Positions 1-8,062 are shown, counted from the first letter of the stretch. The stretch is 37,021 nucleotides of DNA from Fen-999 sp044220545 (GCA_044220545.1 JBGAQX010000033.1:1-37021), one strand, 5' to 3'. Numbers and translations are program-made. Notes: generated by a model not told the origin, from the sequence alone.

Positions 1-441
1 GGCAACGACCAGCTTCTGGAGTTTCTATTAAGTAAGCGGGCTAATGTACTGAAACAAAATAAGTATGGGGATACCGCCATAGGCCTGGCGGCTCTCAAGG
101 GCAGCCTGCCCATCGTTCGGCGTCTGGTGGGCGCCGGCGCCGATATTTCCAGCCGGGGATGGAATGCGCTGCACTATGCCGCATTCAATGGGCATGCTGA
201 GGTCGTTCGTTTTCTGGTGTCCAGCAAGGGCGTGGTGCTCGATGCCCCGGCACCCAATCGACAGACAGCGCTGATGCTTGCCGCCAGGAATGGCCACAAG
301 GAGGTGGTGCGGATACTCATCGAGGCCGATGCCGACATGGATGTCGACGACGGGCAAGGCAATACAGCGCTGAACCTCGCGCGGAAAGCCGGCAACACCG
401 AGATTGCCGACTACTTGCGCCGCGAGGGCGCCGTCGAATAG
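1..441 (+). CDS. Ankyrin-repeat protein, 3' part only
   Basis: The reading frame is open from the first base to a TAG stop at 439-441, so the gene begins upstream of the window and 146 C-terminal residues are visible. They hold about four ankyrin repeats with the usual helix-turn-helix signatures, such as NALHYAAFNGHAEVVRFL, QTALMLAARNGHKEVVRIL and NTALNLARKAGNTEIADYL. Ankyrin repeats are protein-interaction scaffolds. In proteobacteria, small periplasmic ankyrin proteins of this kind are common and usually lack an assigned partner. The N-terminus is missing, so a signal peptide cannot be checked. The gene converges on the isocitrate dehydrogenase gene. The family call is firm; the function is unknown. 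Confidence 0.85.
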   Translation, partial: GNDQLLEFLLSKRANVLKQNKYGDTAIGLAALKGSLPIVRRLVGAGADISSRGWNALHYAAFNGHAEVVRFLVSSKGVVLDAPAPNRQTALMLAARNGHKEVVRILIEADADMDVDDGQGNTALNLARKAGNTEIADYLRREGAVE

Positions 442-459
442 CCGGGTCGCGAATCAGGC

Positions 460-486
460 CGGCCCGCAGCCATGGACGGCGGGCCG
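460..486. terminator. Candidate hairpin between convergent genes
   Basis: An 8-bp GC-only inverted repeat (arms 460-467 and 479-486, loop 11 nt) lies between the ankyrin stop and the isocitrate dehydrogenase stop. It could end transcription from both sides, but neither side has a clear T-tract, so it may be only a stable 3'-end structure. Confidence 0.3.
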
Positions 487-508
487 CGCAGGCCAAACGG
501 GATCGGCC

Positions 509-1549
509 TTACGCCTGGATCCGTTTGAGCAGGGCCGCGGTAAACTCCTTTGTGCCCGCTTGGCCGCCCAGATCGCCCGTGCGCACCTGATCGAGGTTCA
601 GGGTCTCATCGATACCTTTGCGCAAACGGTCGCCAAGATCGCTCCGGTCAACGTGGTCCAGCATCATGGCGGCGGCCAGCAGCAGCGCGATCGGATTGGC
701 GATACCCTTGCCGGCGATGTCCGGTGCCGAACCATGTACCGCCTCGAAGATCGCCGCATGCTCGCCGATGTTGGCGCCCGGCGCCATGCCCAGTCCGCCG
801 ACCAGTCCGGCGATCTCGTCGGACAGAATGTCGCCGAACAGATTGGTCGTCACCAGTACATCGAATTGCCACGGGTTCATCACCAGTTTCATGGCGCAGG
901 CGTCGACGATCACGTCGTCGAAGCCAATCTTGTCCTTGTATTCCTCGGCGTGAATCTGTCGGGCGGTCTCCAGGAAGATGCCGGTCAGCGCTTTCATGAT
1001 GTTGGCTTTGTGCACCACCGTGACCTTCTTGCGCCCCTTTCGAATCGCGTAATCGAAGGCGAAGCGGACGATGCGGCGGCAGCCTTGACGGGTGTTGATG
1101 CCGGTGCTCATACCCACCGCGTGCGGATCGCCGTCGATCGGAATGAAGTGCTCGTAGCCCATGTACAGGCCTTCGTTATTCTCGCGCACCAACACCAGGT
1201 CGATGTTGTCATAGCGGCCGCCAGGAATGATGGTGTGGGCGGGACGCAGGTTTGCGTAGAGCTTGAATTCCTCACGCAAACGCACGTTCGAAGAGCGGTA
1301 ACCACCGCCAACGGGAGTTTCCAACGGTCCCTTGAGGGCGAGCCGGGTCTTGCGGATGCTGTCGAGACAGGCCGGGGGCAATGGGTCGCCGCAAGCCGTG
1401 ACGCCAGCGGCGCCAGCGACCTGCTGGTCCCAAACGAAGGGAGCCCCGAGGGCATCAAGAACCTGGAGGGTGGCAGCGGTGATTTCCGGGCCGATGCCAT
1501 CGCCCGGGATAAGGGTGGCCGGAATCGGCGCGTTGCGAGTTGTTTGCAT
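509..1549 (-). CDS. icd: Isocitrate dehydrogenase, NAD-dependent type
   Basis: This 346-residue protein belongs to the isocitrate/isopropylmalate dehydrogenase family and probably carries out the oxidative decarboxylation of isocitrate to 2-oxoglutarate in the TCA cycle. Visible features are the N-terminal LIPGDGIGPE motif, the substrate-binding SSNVRLR segment (residues 86-92), the catalytic tyrosine (Y129) and lysine (K181) equivalents, and the metal-binding aspartates D240 and D244 in NLFGDILSDE. After HGSAP the protein has Asp277-Ile278. E. coli NADP-dependent IDH has Lys344-Tyr345 there, so NAD specificity is predicted. The protein is shorter than the E. coli enzyme (416 residues), as expected for this subgroup. 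Homoisocitrate or tartrate dehydrogenase is possible but less likely given the SSN motif. It stands alone on the minus strand. Confidence 0.85.
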   Translation of the reverse strand: MQTTRNAPIPATLIPGDGIGPEITAATLQVLDALGAPFVWDQQVAGAAGVTACGDPLPPACLDSIRKTRLALKGPLETPVGGGYRSSNVRLREEFKLYANLRPAHTIIPGGRYDNIDLVLVRENNEGLYMGYEHFIPIDGDPHAVGMSTGINTRQGCRRIVRFAFDYAIRKGRKKVTVVHKANIMKALTGIFLETARQIHAEEYKDKIGFDDVIVDACAMKLVMNPWQFDVLVTTNLFGDILSDEIAGLVGGLGMAPGANIGEHAAIFEAVHGSAPDIAGKGIANPIALLLAAAMMLDHVDRSDLGDRLRKGIDETLNLDQVRTGDLGGQAGTKEFTAALLKRIQA

Positions 1550-1612
1550 GATTCAAGACTCCACTCTGGTTTGTTTTTTGATCCGACCGCTGGCGGAAGC
1601 GGACAGTTCCGC

Positions 1613-1642
1613 ATAATACCGTTTCATGGGCCCATTAAACAA
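1613..1642 (-). promoter_or_regulatory. Candidate sigma-70 promoter for isocitrate dehydrogenase
   Basis: On the minus strand TTGTTT (1637-1642) and TATTAT (1613-1618) are separated by 18 bp, and TATTAT lies 63 bp upstream of the start codon. The -10 element is good and the -35 weak. The 180-bp gap between this gene and the phosphatase gene must also hold the divergent promoter, which I could not place. Confidence 0.35.
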
Positions 1643-1729
1643 TTGTCAATTCGATTTTCGTGGCGCTGTGAGCCAAGGCTTGGTGTATCGTCGGCAACAC
1701 GAAAAACAGTTGTTTGGGTCGGAAGGGTC

Positions 1730-2200
1730 ATGATTCGAATTCTTATGGTTTGCATGGGCAATATTTGTCGGTCGCCGACGGCCGAAGGCGTGGTACGGGC
1801 CCACATCGAAAAGGCTGGTTTGGGTCACGCGGTTGAACTCGATTCCGCCGGGACGCATGGTTACCACGTAGGTGAGCCGCCCGACGGGCGTACCCGCAAG
1901 GTGGCGGCAAAACGTGGCTATGATCTGTCGAAATTGCGTGCGCGGCGCGTCAAGGACGCCGACTTCCTGCGCTTCGACCTCATCCTGGCGATGGATCGGG
2001 ACAATCTGGCGCTGCTGCGCCAGGCTTGTCCGGCCGACCAGCAACATCGGCTCGGTTTGTTCCTTGAGCATGCCCGGGAAATCGATGACGATGAGGTTCC
2101 CGATCCCTACTACGGCGGACCGGAGGGCTTCGAACGGGTGCTCGACCTGGTCGAGGCCGGCGCGGTCGGCCTAGTTGAAACGATACGGCAACGCGTGTAG
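1730..2200 (+). CDS. Low-molecular-weight protein tyrosine phosphatase
   Basis: This 156-residue cytoplasmic phosphatase has the LMW-PTP active-site loop C-X5-R-S near its N-terminus (Cys8 to Arg14, in VCMGNICRS) and the general-acid motif DPYYGG at residues 125-130. The family removes phosphate from tyrosine residues, often on bacterial tyrosine kinases that control exopolysaccharide chain length. No kinase or polysaccharide gene is adjacent, so the substrate is open. The ATG is preceded by a strong GGAAGGG ribosome-binding site. A longer in-frame extension upstream only reads antisense through the isocitrate dehydrogenase gene and was not used. Arsenate reductases share this fold, but the DPYYGG motif and length fit a phosphatase. 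Confidence 0.88.
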   Translation: MIRILMVCMGNICRSPTAEGVVRAHIEKAGLGHAVELDSAGTHGYHVGEPPDGRTRKVAAKRGYDLSKLRARRVKDADFLRFDLILAMDRDNLALLRQACPADQQHRLGLFLEHAREIDDDEVPDPYYGGPEGFERVLDLVEAGAVGLVETIRQRV

Positions 2201-2212
2201 AAGCGGTATCAA

Positions 2213-2256
2213 GAGAAACGGCCGCCAAAGCAAGACTCGGCGGCCGTTCTCGTTTT
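2213..2256. terminator. Bidirectional rho-independent terminator
   Basis: A perfect 10-bp stem (2217-2226 with 2239-2248) and a 12-nt loop are followed on the plus strand by CTCGTTTTC. GAG/CTC flanks extend the stem past one bulged A. On the minus strand it is followed by a weaker TCTCTTG run. It sits between the convergent phosphatase and rne stops and can serve both. Confidence 0.65.
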
Positions 2257-2271
2257 CGAACCGTTCTACCG

Positions 2272-4977
2272 TCACTCGTGCCGGGTTTCCACCATCTGCA
2301 ATGGTTGTTCGGCAACCACGACTGGAGCCTTGGGCTTGCGACCGAGCGGTATTGGCGCTTCGGTGGGGGCTACCGGGTGTGCGCTGCCGCTGGTGGTCTG
2401 GATCATCACCAACCCAACCTGTTCCAGACTTGCGGAGAGATCGACGAGCGGCGCCGGGGCTGGCGTCGGCATCGGATGGGGCTTGACCGCGACCTCGACT
2501 TCCGGTTCCGGACGGGGGGCGTGAGCAGCCGCAACAACCGATGCGGCCGGCGCAACAACCGCCACCGGTGCAACCATTTCAGCCACGGGAGCCACAGCCC
2601 CCGACGAAGCCATCGGCACAGCCGGCATCGGCACGGGCCAGGGCATTGGGCGGCTTGCGGCAGCCGGTTCCTGGGTCGCTTCGTCCGCTTGAGTCGCGAC
2701 GGCATTGGTGGGTGATTCAGGGTTCACGCTTCCCTCGGCAAGCATCGTCTGGGTAGCTTCCTCGCCACGACCGCGGCCCCGGCCACGACGGCCCCGGCGA
2801 CGGTTGTCGCCGCTGGCGCCTCCCTGCGCTGCGCCGCCTTCGGTGGCCTGGGGTGCGGACGGGGATATCGTTTCGCTGACCTGGCCGGCTGGTTGTTCGG
2901 CGCGCGGCGGTTTCGGTTGGCGGGGCTCGTTGCCGCGTTCTTCACGTTTGTCGTCCCGCTTCTCGTCGCGTCCCTCTCGGGTATCGCGACGGCGGCGATT
3001 GCCTTCGCGCTGCTGGCCTTCCGCAGTCGATTCATCGCGGCGCGGCTGTTGGCTACGCGGGTTCGGCTGGCCTTCCTTCCGCTCGGCGGAATCGCGGGCG
3101 GGGCGGTCTTCGCGCTTTTCGTCTCGACCTTCCTTGCGATTGCGGCCACGATCGCCGCGATCGCCACGGTCACCGCGATCACGGCCGTTGCGGTCGGGGC
3201 GGTCGGAACGATCGCCACGTTCGCGACGAGCCGGACGGGCTTTCTTCTCCTCGGCGGCTTGGACTTCCTCGGTCTTGCCGCCGGCGAAGAAGGCAAACAG
3301 CCTGGCGAAGAACCCTGGTTCCTCCTTCGCCTTTGGCTCAGGCTTGGGCTCGACGATCGGGGCCGGCTGATCCGGTGTGATGCCTTTGACGGCGGCTTCC
3401 TGCCGGGCAGCCTTTGGTTCGGTTTGCGCCGAAGGCGGCTGGTAGGGTTCTTCAGCAGCCTTTTCGGCCATCTGATAGCTCGGGATGGTGACATCGTCGG
3501 CGTTCAACTGGTCGTGGCGCAGACGAACGATTTCGTGCTGCGGCGTTTCCAACTGACGGTTGGGAACGATGACCAGGTTGATGCGATGGCGAACCTCTAT
3601 GTGGGCGATGTCGACCCGCTTCTCGTTGAGCAGGAAGGTGGCGACATCCACGGGTACTTGAGCGTGGATCGCGCCGGTGTTCTCCTTCATCGCCTCTTCT
3701 TCGAGGATGCGCAGGATGTGCAGGGCGGCGGATTCGGTGGAACGGATGTGCCCGGTACCGGTGCAACGCGGGCAGGTAATGTAACTGGTCTCCGCCAGCG
3801 CAGGGCGTAGCCGCTGACGGGAAAGCTCCAGCAGGCCGAAGCGGGAAATCTTGCCGGTCTGCACCCGGGCGCGGTCGAAATGGAGTGCGTCGCGCAAGCG
3901 GTTTTCCACTTCGCGCTGGTTCTTGGTGCTCTCCATGTCGATGAAGTCGATGACGATCAGGCCGCCCAGGTCGCGCAGTCGCAACTGGCGGGCCACTTCG
4001 TCGGCGGCCTCCAGGTTGGTGCGGAAGGCGGTGTCTTCGATGTCGGAGCCCTTGGTGGCGCGACCCGAGTTGACGTCAACGGCTACCAGCGCCTCGGTGT
4101 GGTCGATGACCACGGCGCCGCCGGATGGCAGATTGACCTGCCGCGAATAGGCCGACTCGATCTGGTGCTCGATCTGGAAGCGGGAAAACAGCGGCACGTC
4201 GTCGCGGTAGCGCTTGACGCGCGCCACGTTGCCGGGCATCACGTGGGACATGAACTGCTGTGCCTGCTCGAAGACATCATCGGTGTCGATGAGGATCTCG
4301 CCGATCTCCGGATGGAAGTAGTCGCGAATGGCGCGAATGACCAGACTGGATTCCTGGTAGATCAGGAAAGCGCCGGTCTGGCCCTGGGCGGCGCCTTCGA
4401 TGGCGCGCCACAGTTGCATCAGGTAGTTCAGGTCCCACTGCAACTCCTCGGCGTTGCGGCCGATCCCGGCGGTGCGGGCGATCAGACTCATGCCGCCGGG
4501 CACATCGAGTTGGTCCATGACCTCGCGCAGTTCCTGGCGATCTTCGCCCTCGACGCGGCGGGAGACGCCGCCGCCCCGGGGGTTGTTGGGCATCAGGACC
4601 AAGTAGCGGCCGGCCAGCGAGACAAACGTGGTCAGGGCGGCGCCCTTGTTGCCGCGCTCATCCTTCTCCACCTGGACGATCAGTTCCTGGCCAACCTTGA
4701 GGGCGTCCTGGATCTTGGCGCGCCCCGGTTCCATGTCCGATCGGAAGTTGGCGCGGGAGACCTCCTTGAACGGCAGGAAGCCATGGCGGTCGGCGCCGTA
4801 ATCGACAAAAGCGGCTTCGAGACTGGGCTCGATGCGGGTGATGACCGCTTTGTAGATATTGCTCTTCCGTTGTTCCTTGGCGGCCGATTCGATGTCGAGG
4901 TCAATCAGTTTCTGACCATCAACGATCGCGACGCGGAGTTCCTCGGCCTGCGTCGCATTGAACAGCATGCGTTTCAT
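2272..4977 (-). CDS. rne: Ribonuclease E
   Basis: This is the endoribonuclease that starts mRNA decay and processes rRNA and tRNA precursors. It is normally the membrane-associated scaffold of the degradosome. The start chosen is the ATG giving MKRMLFNATQ, which matches the family; it has GGGAG upstream, and the 9-residue upstream extension is discarded. The 901-residue protein has an S1 RNA-binding domain (about 35-125), catalytic Asp301 and Asp344 (E. coli 303 and 346), and the zinc-link CPRC (Cys402, Cys405). After about residue 500 it becomes a low-complexity tail: an Arg/Asp/Gly-rich block typical of RNA-binding arms, then Ala/Pro/Val-rich sequence. The tail is shorter than in E. coli (1061 residues) and poorly conserved across the family. 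The orientation opposite rluC matches E. coli. Confidence 0.97.
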   Translation of the reverse strand: MKRMLFNATQAEELRVAIVDGQKLIDLDIESAAKEQRKSNIYKAVITRIEPSLEAAFVDYGADRHGFLPFKEVSRANFRSDMEPGRAKIQDALKVGQELIVQVEKDERGNKGAALTTFVSLAGRYLVLMPNNPRGGGVSRRVEGEDRQELREVMDQLDVPGGMSLIARTAGIGRNAEELQWDLNYLMQLWRAIEGAAQGQTGAFLIYQESSLVIRAIRDYFHPEIGEILIDTDDVFEQAQQFMSHVMPGNVARVKRYRDDVPLFSRFQIEHQIESAYSRQVNLPSGGAVVIDHTEALVAVDVNSGRATKGSDIEDTAFRTNLEAADEVARQLRLRDLGGLIVIDFIDMESTKNQREVENRLRDALHFDRARVQTGKISRFGLLELSRQRLRPALAETSYITCPRCTGTGHIRSTESAALHILRILEEEAMKENTGAIHAQVPVDVATFLLNEKRVDIAHIEVRHRINLVIVPNRQLETPQHEIVRLRHDQLNADDVTIPSYQMAEKAAEEPYQPPSAQTEPKAARQEAAVKGITPDQPAPIVEPKPEPKAKEEPGFFARLFAFFAGGKTEEVQAAEEKKARPARRERGDRSDRPDRNGRDRGDRGDRGDRGRNRKEGRDEKREDRPARDSAERKEGQPNPRSQQPRRDESTAEGQQREGNRRRRDTREGRDEKRDDKREERGNEPRQPKPPRAEQPAGQVSETISPSAPQATEGGAAQGGASGDNRRRGRRGRGRGRGEEATQTMLAEGSVNPESPTNAVATQADEATQEPAAASRPMPWPVPMPAVPMASSGAVAPVAEMVAPVAVVAPAASVVAAAHAPRPEPEVEVAVKPHPMPTPAPAPLVDLSASLEQVGLVMIQTTSGSAHPVAPTEAPIPLGRKPKAPVVVAEQPLQMVETRHE

Positions 4978-5406
4978 GTGTGCTCCCGCGCGCGGGCAGG
5001 GCACGACGAATTCGTAAGAATCGGCCGCTTGACATCAAGCGGCTGCGACTAAGTCTGCGGAAGTAAGGGCTGGATCATCGGCCGGTTGGCAAACGCTTGT
5101 CGTTGGGTTCATTTCCGACGCCGGCCAATGAAACAGGAAGCCCACGTCGGTGAAATCGTCTGTGCCTGTGTTGCGCGCAATCAAGTAGTATCGCTGCTTC
5201 GGGCGAGCGACATACCCTCGGGTTTGCTCCGAAGGCGGGAGGGGCTGCAACCAATATTTGTTCAGCAACCCTGCAAGCGCCATTCGCCGTTTTCTCCGGT
5301 GCCATGAATTGTCCGATGGACTAGAGGGGAAACGACAACGCCCCGGGGAACGATGCCACCGACGCCCTTCGGGCCGCCGGGCACACCGTCGCGGGACGGC
5401 AAACCG
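4978..5406 (-). promoter_or_regulatory. Long rne 5' leader
   Basis: The gap between the divergent rne and rluC starts is 448 bp. If the candidate promoter just upstream is right, nearly all of it is transcribed as an rne leader of about 430 nt. It contains small GC-rich hairpins, for example CCGTC/GACGG (5386-5399), GCCC/GGGC (5364-5374) and CCCCGGGG (5341-5348). In enterobacteria a leader of about 360 nt mediates RNase E autoregulation. The same role here is an inference from position and length, since I cannot match the known hairpin elements. Part of the leader may encode a small protein, described separately. Confidence 0.45.
5035..5283 (-). CDS. Possible small ORF in the rne leader
   Basis: An 82-codon ORF begins with ATG at 5283, with GGAG about 9 nt upstream, and ends with TGA 57 nt before the rne start. 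The translation (MALAGLLNKYW... with a central RYYLIARNTG and DVGFLFHWPA) has a balanced, protein-like composition. By eye about two thirds of its third positions are G or C, which is compatible with coding. I recognise no family or domain, and no signal peptide or clear membrane helix is visible. It could be a real small protein, a leader peptide coupled to rne translation, or chance in untranslated leader RNA. Confidence 0.35.
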   Translation of the reverse strand: MALAGLLNKYWLQPLPPSEQTRGYVARPKQRYYLIARNTGTDDFTDVGFLFHWPASEMNPTTSVCQPADDPALTSADLVAAA

Positions 5407-5412
5407 AGGCTG

Positions 5413-5442
5413 AGTATATTTCAAAATGAATGAGTTAAGCAA
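5413..5442 (-). promoter_or_regulatory. Candidate rne promoter
   Basis: Reading the minus strand, TTGCTT (5437-5442) and TATACT (5413-5418) are 18 bp apart, placing the transcript start near 5406. The promoter overlaps the rluC start codon at 5426, so the two divergent genes could compete for this DNA. Confidence 0.4.
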
Positions 5443-6388
5443 AGATTCGGCGACGCTGCTCGAAGTTGGCGATGAGGCGGATGGCCAGCGGATCGACAAC
5501 TATCTGCTGCGGCTGGCCAAAGGCGTGCCGAAAAGCCACATCTACCGGATTCTCAGAAGTGGCGAGGTGCGGGTCAACAAGGGACGGATCGCGGCCGAAT
5601 ATCGTCTGAAATGCGGCGACCGGGTTCGAGTACCGCCAATTCGGGTCTCGGCTTCGATCGACAGGCCCTCGGTTCCGGCTCGCGATTTTGACTTGGCTTT
5701 CGAGGACGAGGCCATGATCGTCGTCGCCAAGCCGGCCGGCGTGGCGGTCCATGGCGGCAGCGGCGTCAGCTTCGGTGTCATCGAACAACTGCGCCGCGCC
5801 CGGCCGGAGGCGCGCTTCCTGGAACTTGCACATCGTCTCGACAGGGAAACCTCCGGCCTGTTGCTCGTCGCCAAGAAGCGCTCGGCGCTGACCCGGCTAC
5901 ACGACCTTTTTCGGGATGGCGGCATCAGCAAACGCTACCTCGCCCTGGTGAAGGGGCGCTGGCAAAATGCCCTCCAGCATGTCCGTTTGCCCTTGCACAA
6001 GTATCTGACCGCGGAGGGCGAGCGGCGGGTCAGCGTTTCGGAGGAGGGCAAGCAGGCGCATTCCATCGTGCGGCTGGTGGCGCGTTGGGAGAACTTCAGC
6101 CTGCTTGAAGTGGAGTTGAAGACCGGCCGCACTCACCAGATACGCGTCCACTTGTCGCATCTGGGCTATCCGCTGGCAGGCGACGACAAGTACGGCGACT
6201 TCGCCCTCAACAAGACACTGGCAAAGACTGGTCTCAAACGCATGTTCCTGCATGCGGCGCGACTCTCCCTGCCTCATCCGCTCACTGGCGAGCTGGTGGA
6301 ACTGGAGGCGCCGCTACCGACTGACCTGCGCAGTTTTCTGGATCGGTTGGATGGGAATGAAGGTAAGGATTATGGGCAAGCGCTTTGA
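5426..6388 (+). CDS. rluC: 23S rRNA pseudouridine synthase RluC
   Basis: This 320-residue enzyme converts specific uridines of 23S rRNA to pseudouridine (955, 2504 and 2580 in E. coli). It has an N-terminal S4 RNA-binding domain (about 19-75) followed by the RluA-type catalytic domain. The signature HRLDRETSGLLL carries catalytic Asp139, and the KTGRTHQIRVHL motif is present near residue 232. Divergent rne is the E. coli arrangement, which favours RluC over the related RluA and RluD. The ribosome-binding site before ATG 5426 is weak. The HAD phosphatase gene begins inside the last 17 bp of this gene, so the two are probably translationally coupled. Confidence 0.93.
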   Translation: MNELSKDSATLLEVGDEADGQRIDNYLLRLAKGVPKSHIYRILRSGEVRVNKGRIAAEYRLKCGDRVRVPPIRVSASIDRPSVPARDFDLAFEDEAMIVVAKPAGVAVHGGSGVSFGVIEQLRRARPEARFLELAHRLDRETSGLLLVAKKRSALTRLHDLFRDGGISKRYLALVKGRWQNALQHVRLPLHKYLTAEGERRVSVSEEGKQAHSIVRLVARWENFSLLEVELKTGRTHQIRVHLSHLGYPLAGDDKYGDFALNKTLAKTGLKRMFLHAARLSLPHPLTGELVELEAPLPTDLRSFLDRLDGNEGKDYGQAL

Positions 6389-7028
6389 ACTGATCGTATT
6401 CGACTGGGACGGCACGCTGATGAACTCGGCGGGAGCCATCGTCGCCTGCATCCAGGCGGCGGCCGTGGACATGGGCATGGCACCGCCGCCCGAGATGCGG
6501 GCTCGTCATGTGATCGGTCTGGGGTTGCGCGAGGCCTTGCGGTACGTCCTGCCGGAGTTGGCCGAAGAGAAGCATGGCGAGTTGGCGGATCGCTACCGCC
6601 ATCACTACCTGTCCCAGGACCACGAACTCCGGTTGTTCGCGGGTGCGGATGCGCTGGTGCGGGAATTGGCGGCGGGCGGTTTTCGACTCGGCGTCGCCAC
6701 CGGCAAGTCGCGCAAGGGGTTGGATCGGGCGATGACGTCAAGCGGCTTGGGCGATTGCTTCCTCGCCAGCCGTTGCGCCGACGAATGCCATTCAAAGCCG
6801 CATCCCCAGATGCTGGACGAACTGATGAACGAGTTTGGCGTCGCGCCGGAGGCGACCCTGATGATTGGCGACACCACACACGACCTGCAAATGGCCAAGA
6901 ATGCCGGAGTCGACAGCCTGGCCGTCACCTACGGCGCTCATGGCCGCGGCGATCTGAAGGCACTCGGGCCGTTGCACTGTGCGGACTCGGTGGCCGATCT
7001 GGCGGCATGGCTGAAGGGCAATGCCTGA
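6372..7028 (+). CDS. HAD-family phosphatase, phosphoglycolate phosphatase-like
   Basis: This 218-residue member of the haloacid dehalogenase superfamily has motif I FDWDGT (nucleophile Asp11 and acid Asp13), a helical cap domain (about 18-90), the motif II/III region around ATGKSRKGLD, and motif IV GDTTHD near residue 176. This Gph/YjjG-type layout acts on small phosphorylated metabolites; the actual substrate cannot be read from the sequence. The ATG at 6372 was chosen because the protein then starts directly at the Rossmann strand and AAGGTAAGG lies just upstream. An upstream in-frame extension overlaps rluC and was dropped. In related genomes this gene is often called gph, but I leave the symbol empty. 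Confidence 0.85.
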   Translation: MGKRFELIVFDWDGTLMNSAGAIVACIQAAAVDMGMAPPPEMRARHVIGLGLREALRYVLPELAEEKHGELADRYRHHYLSQDHELRLFAGADALVRELAAGGFRLGVATGKSRKGLDRAMTSSGLGDCFLASRCADECHSKPHPQMLDELMNEFGVAPEATLMIGDTTHDLQMAKNAGVDSLAVTYGAHGRGDLKALGPLHCADSVADLAAWLKGNA

Positions 7029-7047
7029 TCGGTCCGATTGGCGGGGG

Positions 7048-7053
7048 TATACT
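7048..7053 (+). promoter_or_regulatory. Candidate -10 element before sppA
   Basis: TATACT lies 21 bp upstream of the proposed sppA ATG, inside the 10-mer GGGGTATACT that recurs before rpoE (17659-17668). There is no good -35 box, so this is at most a weak or activator-dependent promoter. Confidence 0.3.
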
Positions 7054-7074
7054 CTCTTCCCCCATCTATTGAGA

Positions 7075-8040
7075 ATGCCAAACGTGAGCCAAGACAGCGA
7101 TCGCAACGACCCCAACTGGGAGCGCCGGGTCATAGAAAAGCTGGCACAGGAAGGCCTGAACGAGCAGCGTAGTCGCCGCCGGTGGGGTATTTTCTTCAAA
7201 CTACTAGGTTTCGCGTACCTGACTGTCTTGTTGGCTGTAGCCGTCGATTGGGGTGGTTCGGCGGATCGCCTGGTCGACGGCAAGAAGCATACCGCCCTGA
7301 TCGAACTCACTGGTGTTATTCACGCGCGCGGCGACGCCAGCGCCGAGAACGTCGTCAGTGCCCTCCAGGCCGCCTTCGATGACAAGGGCACTGCCGGTGT
7401 GGTTCTGCGCATCAATAGTCCTGGCGGAAGCCCGGTACAGGCCGGCATGATCAATGACGAAATTGTGCGCCTGCGTGCCAAGCATCCTGATGTGCCGCTC
7501 TATGCCGTGGTGGAAGACCTCTGTGCCTCCGGTGGTTACTACGTGGCGGCGGCGGCCGACCAGATCTACGTCGACAAGGCCAGCATCGTTGGCTCGATCG
7601 GGGTGCTCATGGACGGCTTCGGTTTTACCGGCACTATGGACAAGCTCGGTGTCGAGCGGCGCCTGCTGACCGCCGGCGAACACAAAGGTTTTCTTGATCC
7701 CTTTTCGCCGCAGAACGATCAACACAAGGCCTACGCCCAACAGATGCTCGGTGAAATTCACCAGCAATTCATCGAGGTGGTCCGCAGGGGCCGGGGCAAT
7801 CGCCTGAAGGAGAACCCGGACATGTTCTCCGGCCTGATGTGGAGCGGCGCCAAGAGCATTGAACTCGGTCTCGCCGATGCTCTTGGCACGGTGGATTCGG
7901 TGGCCCGTGACATCATCAAGGCCGAGGAAGTTCGTGACTACACGGTCAAGGCGAATTTTGCCGAGAAACTGGCAAAACAGTTTGGCGCCGACATGGCGGA
8001 AAGCGCGGGCAACGCCTTGGCGCGTTTCAGCGTTCGCTAG
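7075..8040 (+). CDS. sppA: Signal peptide peptidase SppA-type S49 protease
   Basis: This is a membrane-anchored serine protease of the short (36-kDa) SppA class, which degrades released signal peptides and other membrane-associated peptides. From ATG 7075 it has 321 residues: a charged N-terminal cytoplasmic tail, one membrane helix (about 38-58), and the S49 domain. Motifs include RINSPGGSP near 112-120, nucleophile Ser152 in LCASGGYY, and Lys204 in GEHKGF as the predicted general base (Ser/Lys dyad). The GTG at 7084 (MSQDS...) is an alternative start with GAGA about 9 nt upstream. The gene follows the HAD phosphatase by 46 bp and converges on the methyltransferase gene with a 22-bp gap. Confidence 0.9.
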   Translation: MPNVSQDSDRNDPNWERRVIEKLAQEGLNEQRSRRRWGIFFKLLGFAYLTVLLAVAVDWGGSADRLVDGKKHTALIELTGVIHARGDASAENVVSALQAAFDDKGTAGVVLRINSPGGSPVQAGMINDEIVRLRAKHPDVPLYAVVEDLCASGGYYVAAAADQIYVDKASIVGSIGVLMDGFGFTGTMDKLGVERRLLTAGEHKGFLDPFSPQNDQHKAYAQQMLGEIHQQFIEVVRRGRGNRLKENPDMFSGLMWSGAKSIELGLADALGTVDSVARDIIKAEEVRDYTVKANFAEKLAKQFGADMAESAGNALARFSVR

Positions 8041-8062
8041 GCAAGCCAGCGGACCAACGATT

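Noticed and set aside
404..1729. Long open frame running into the phosphatase gene
   Set aside because: It is antisense to the isocitrate dehydrogenase gene and only becomes protein-like at ATG 1730. Long antisense frames are expected in GC-rich DNA.
3880..5052. 390-codon plus-strand ORF opposite rne
   Set aside because: It is the mirror of the conserved RNase E catalytic domain and has no recognisable motif.
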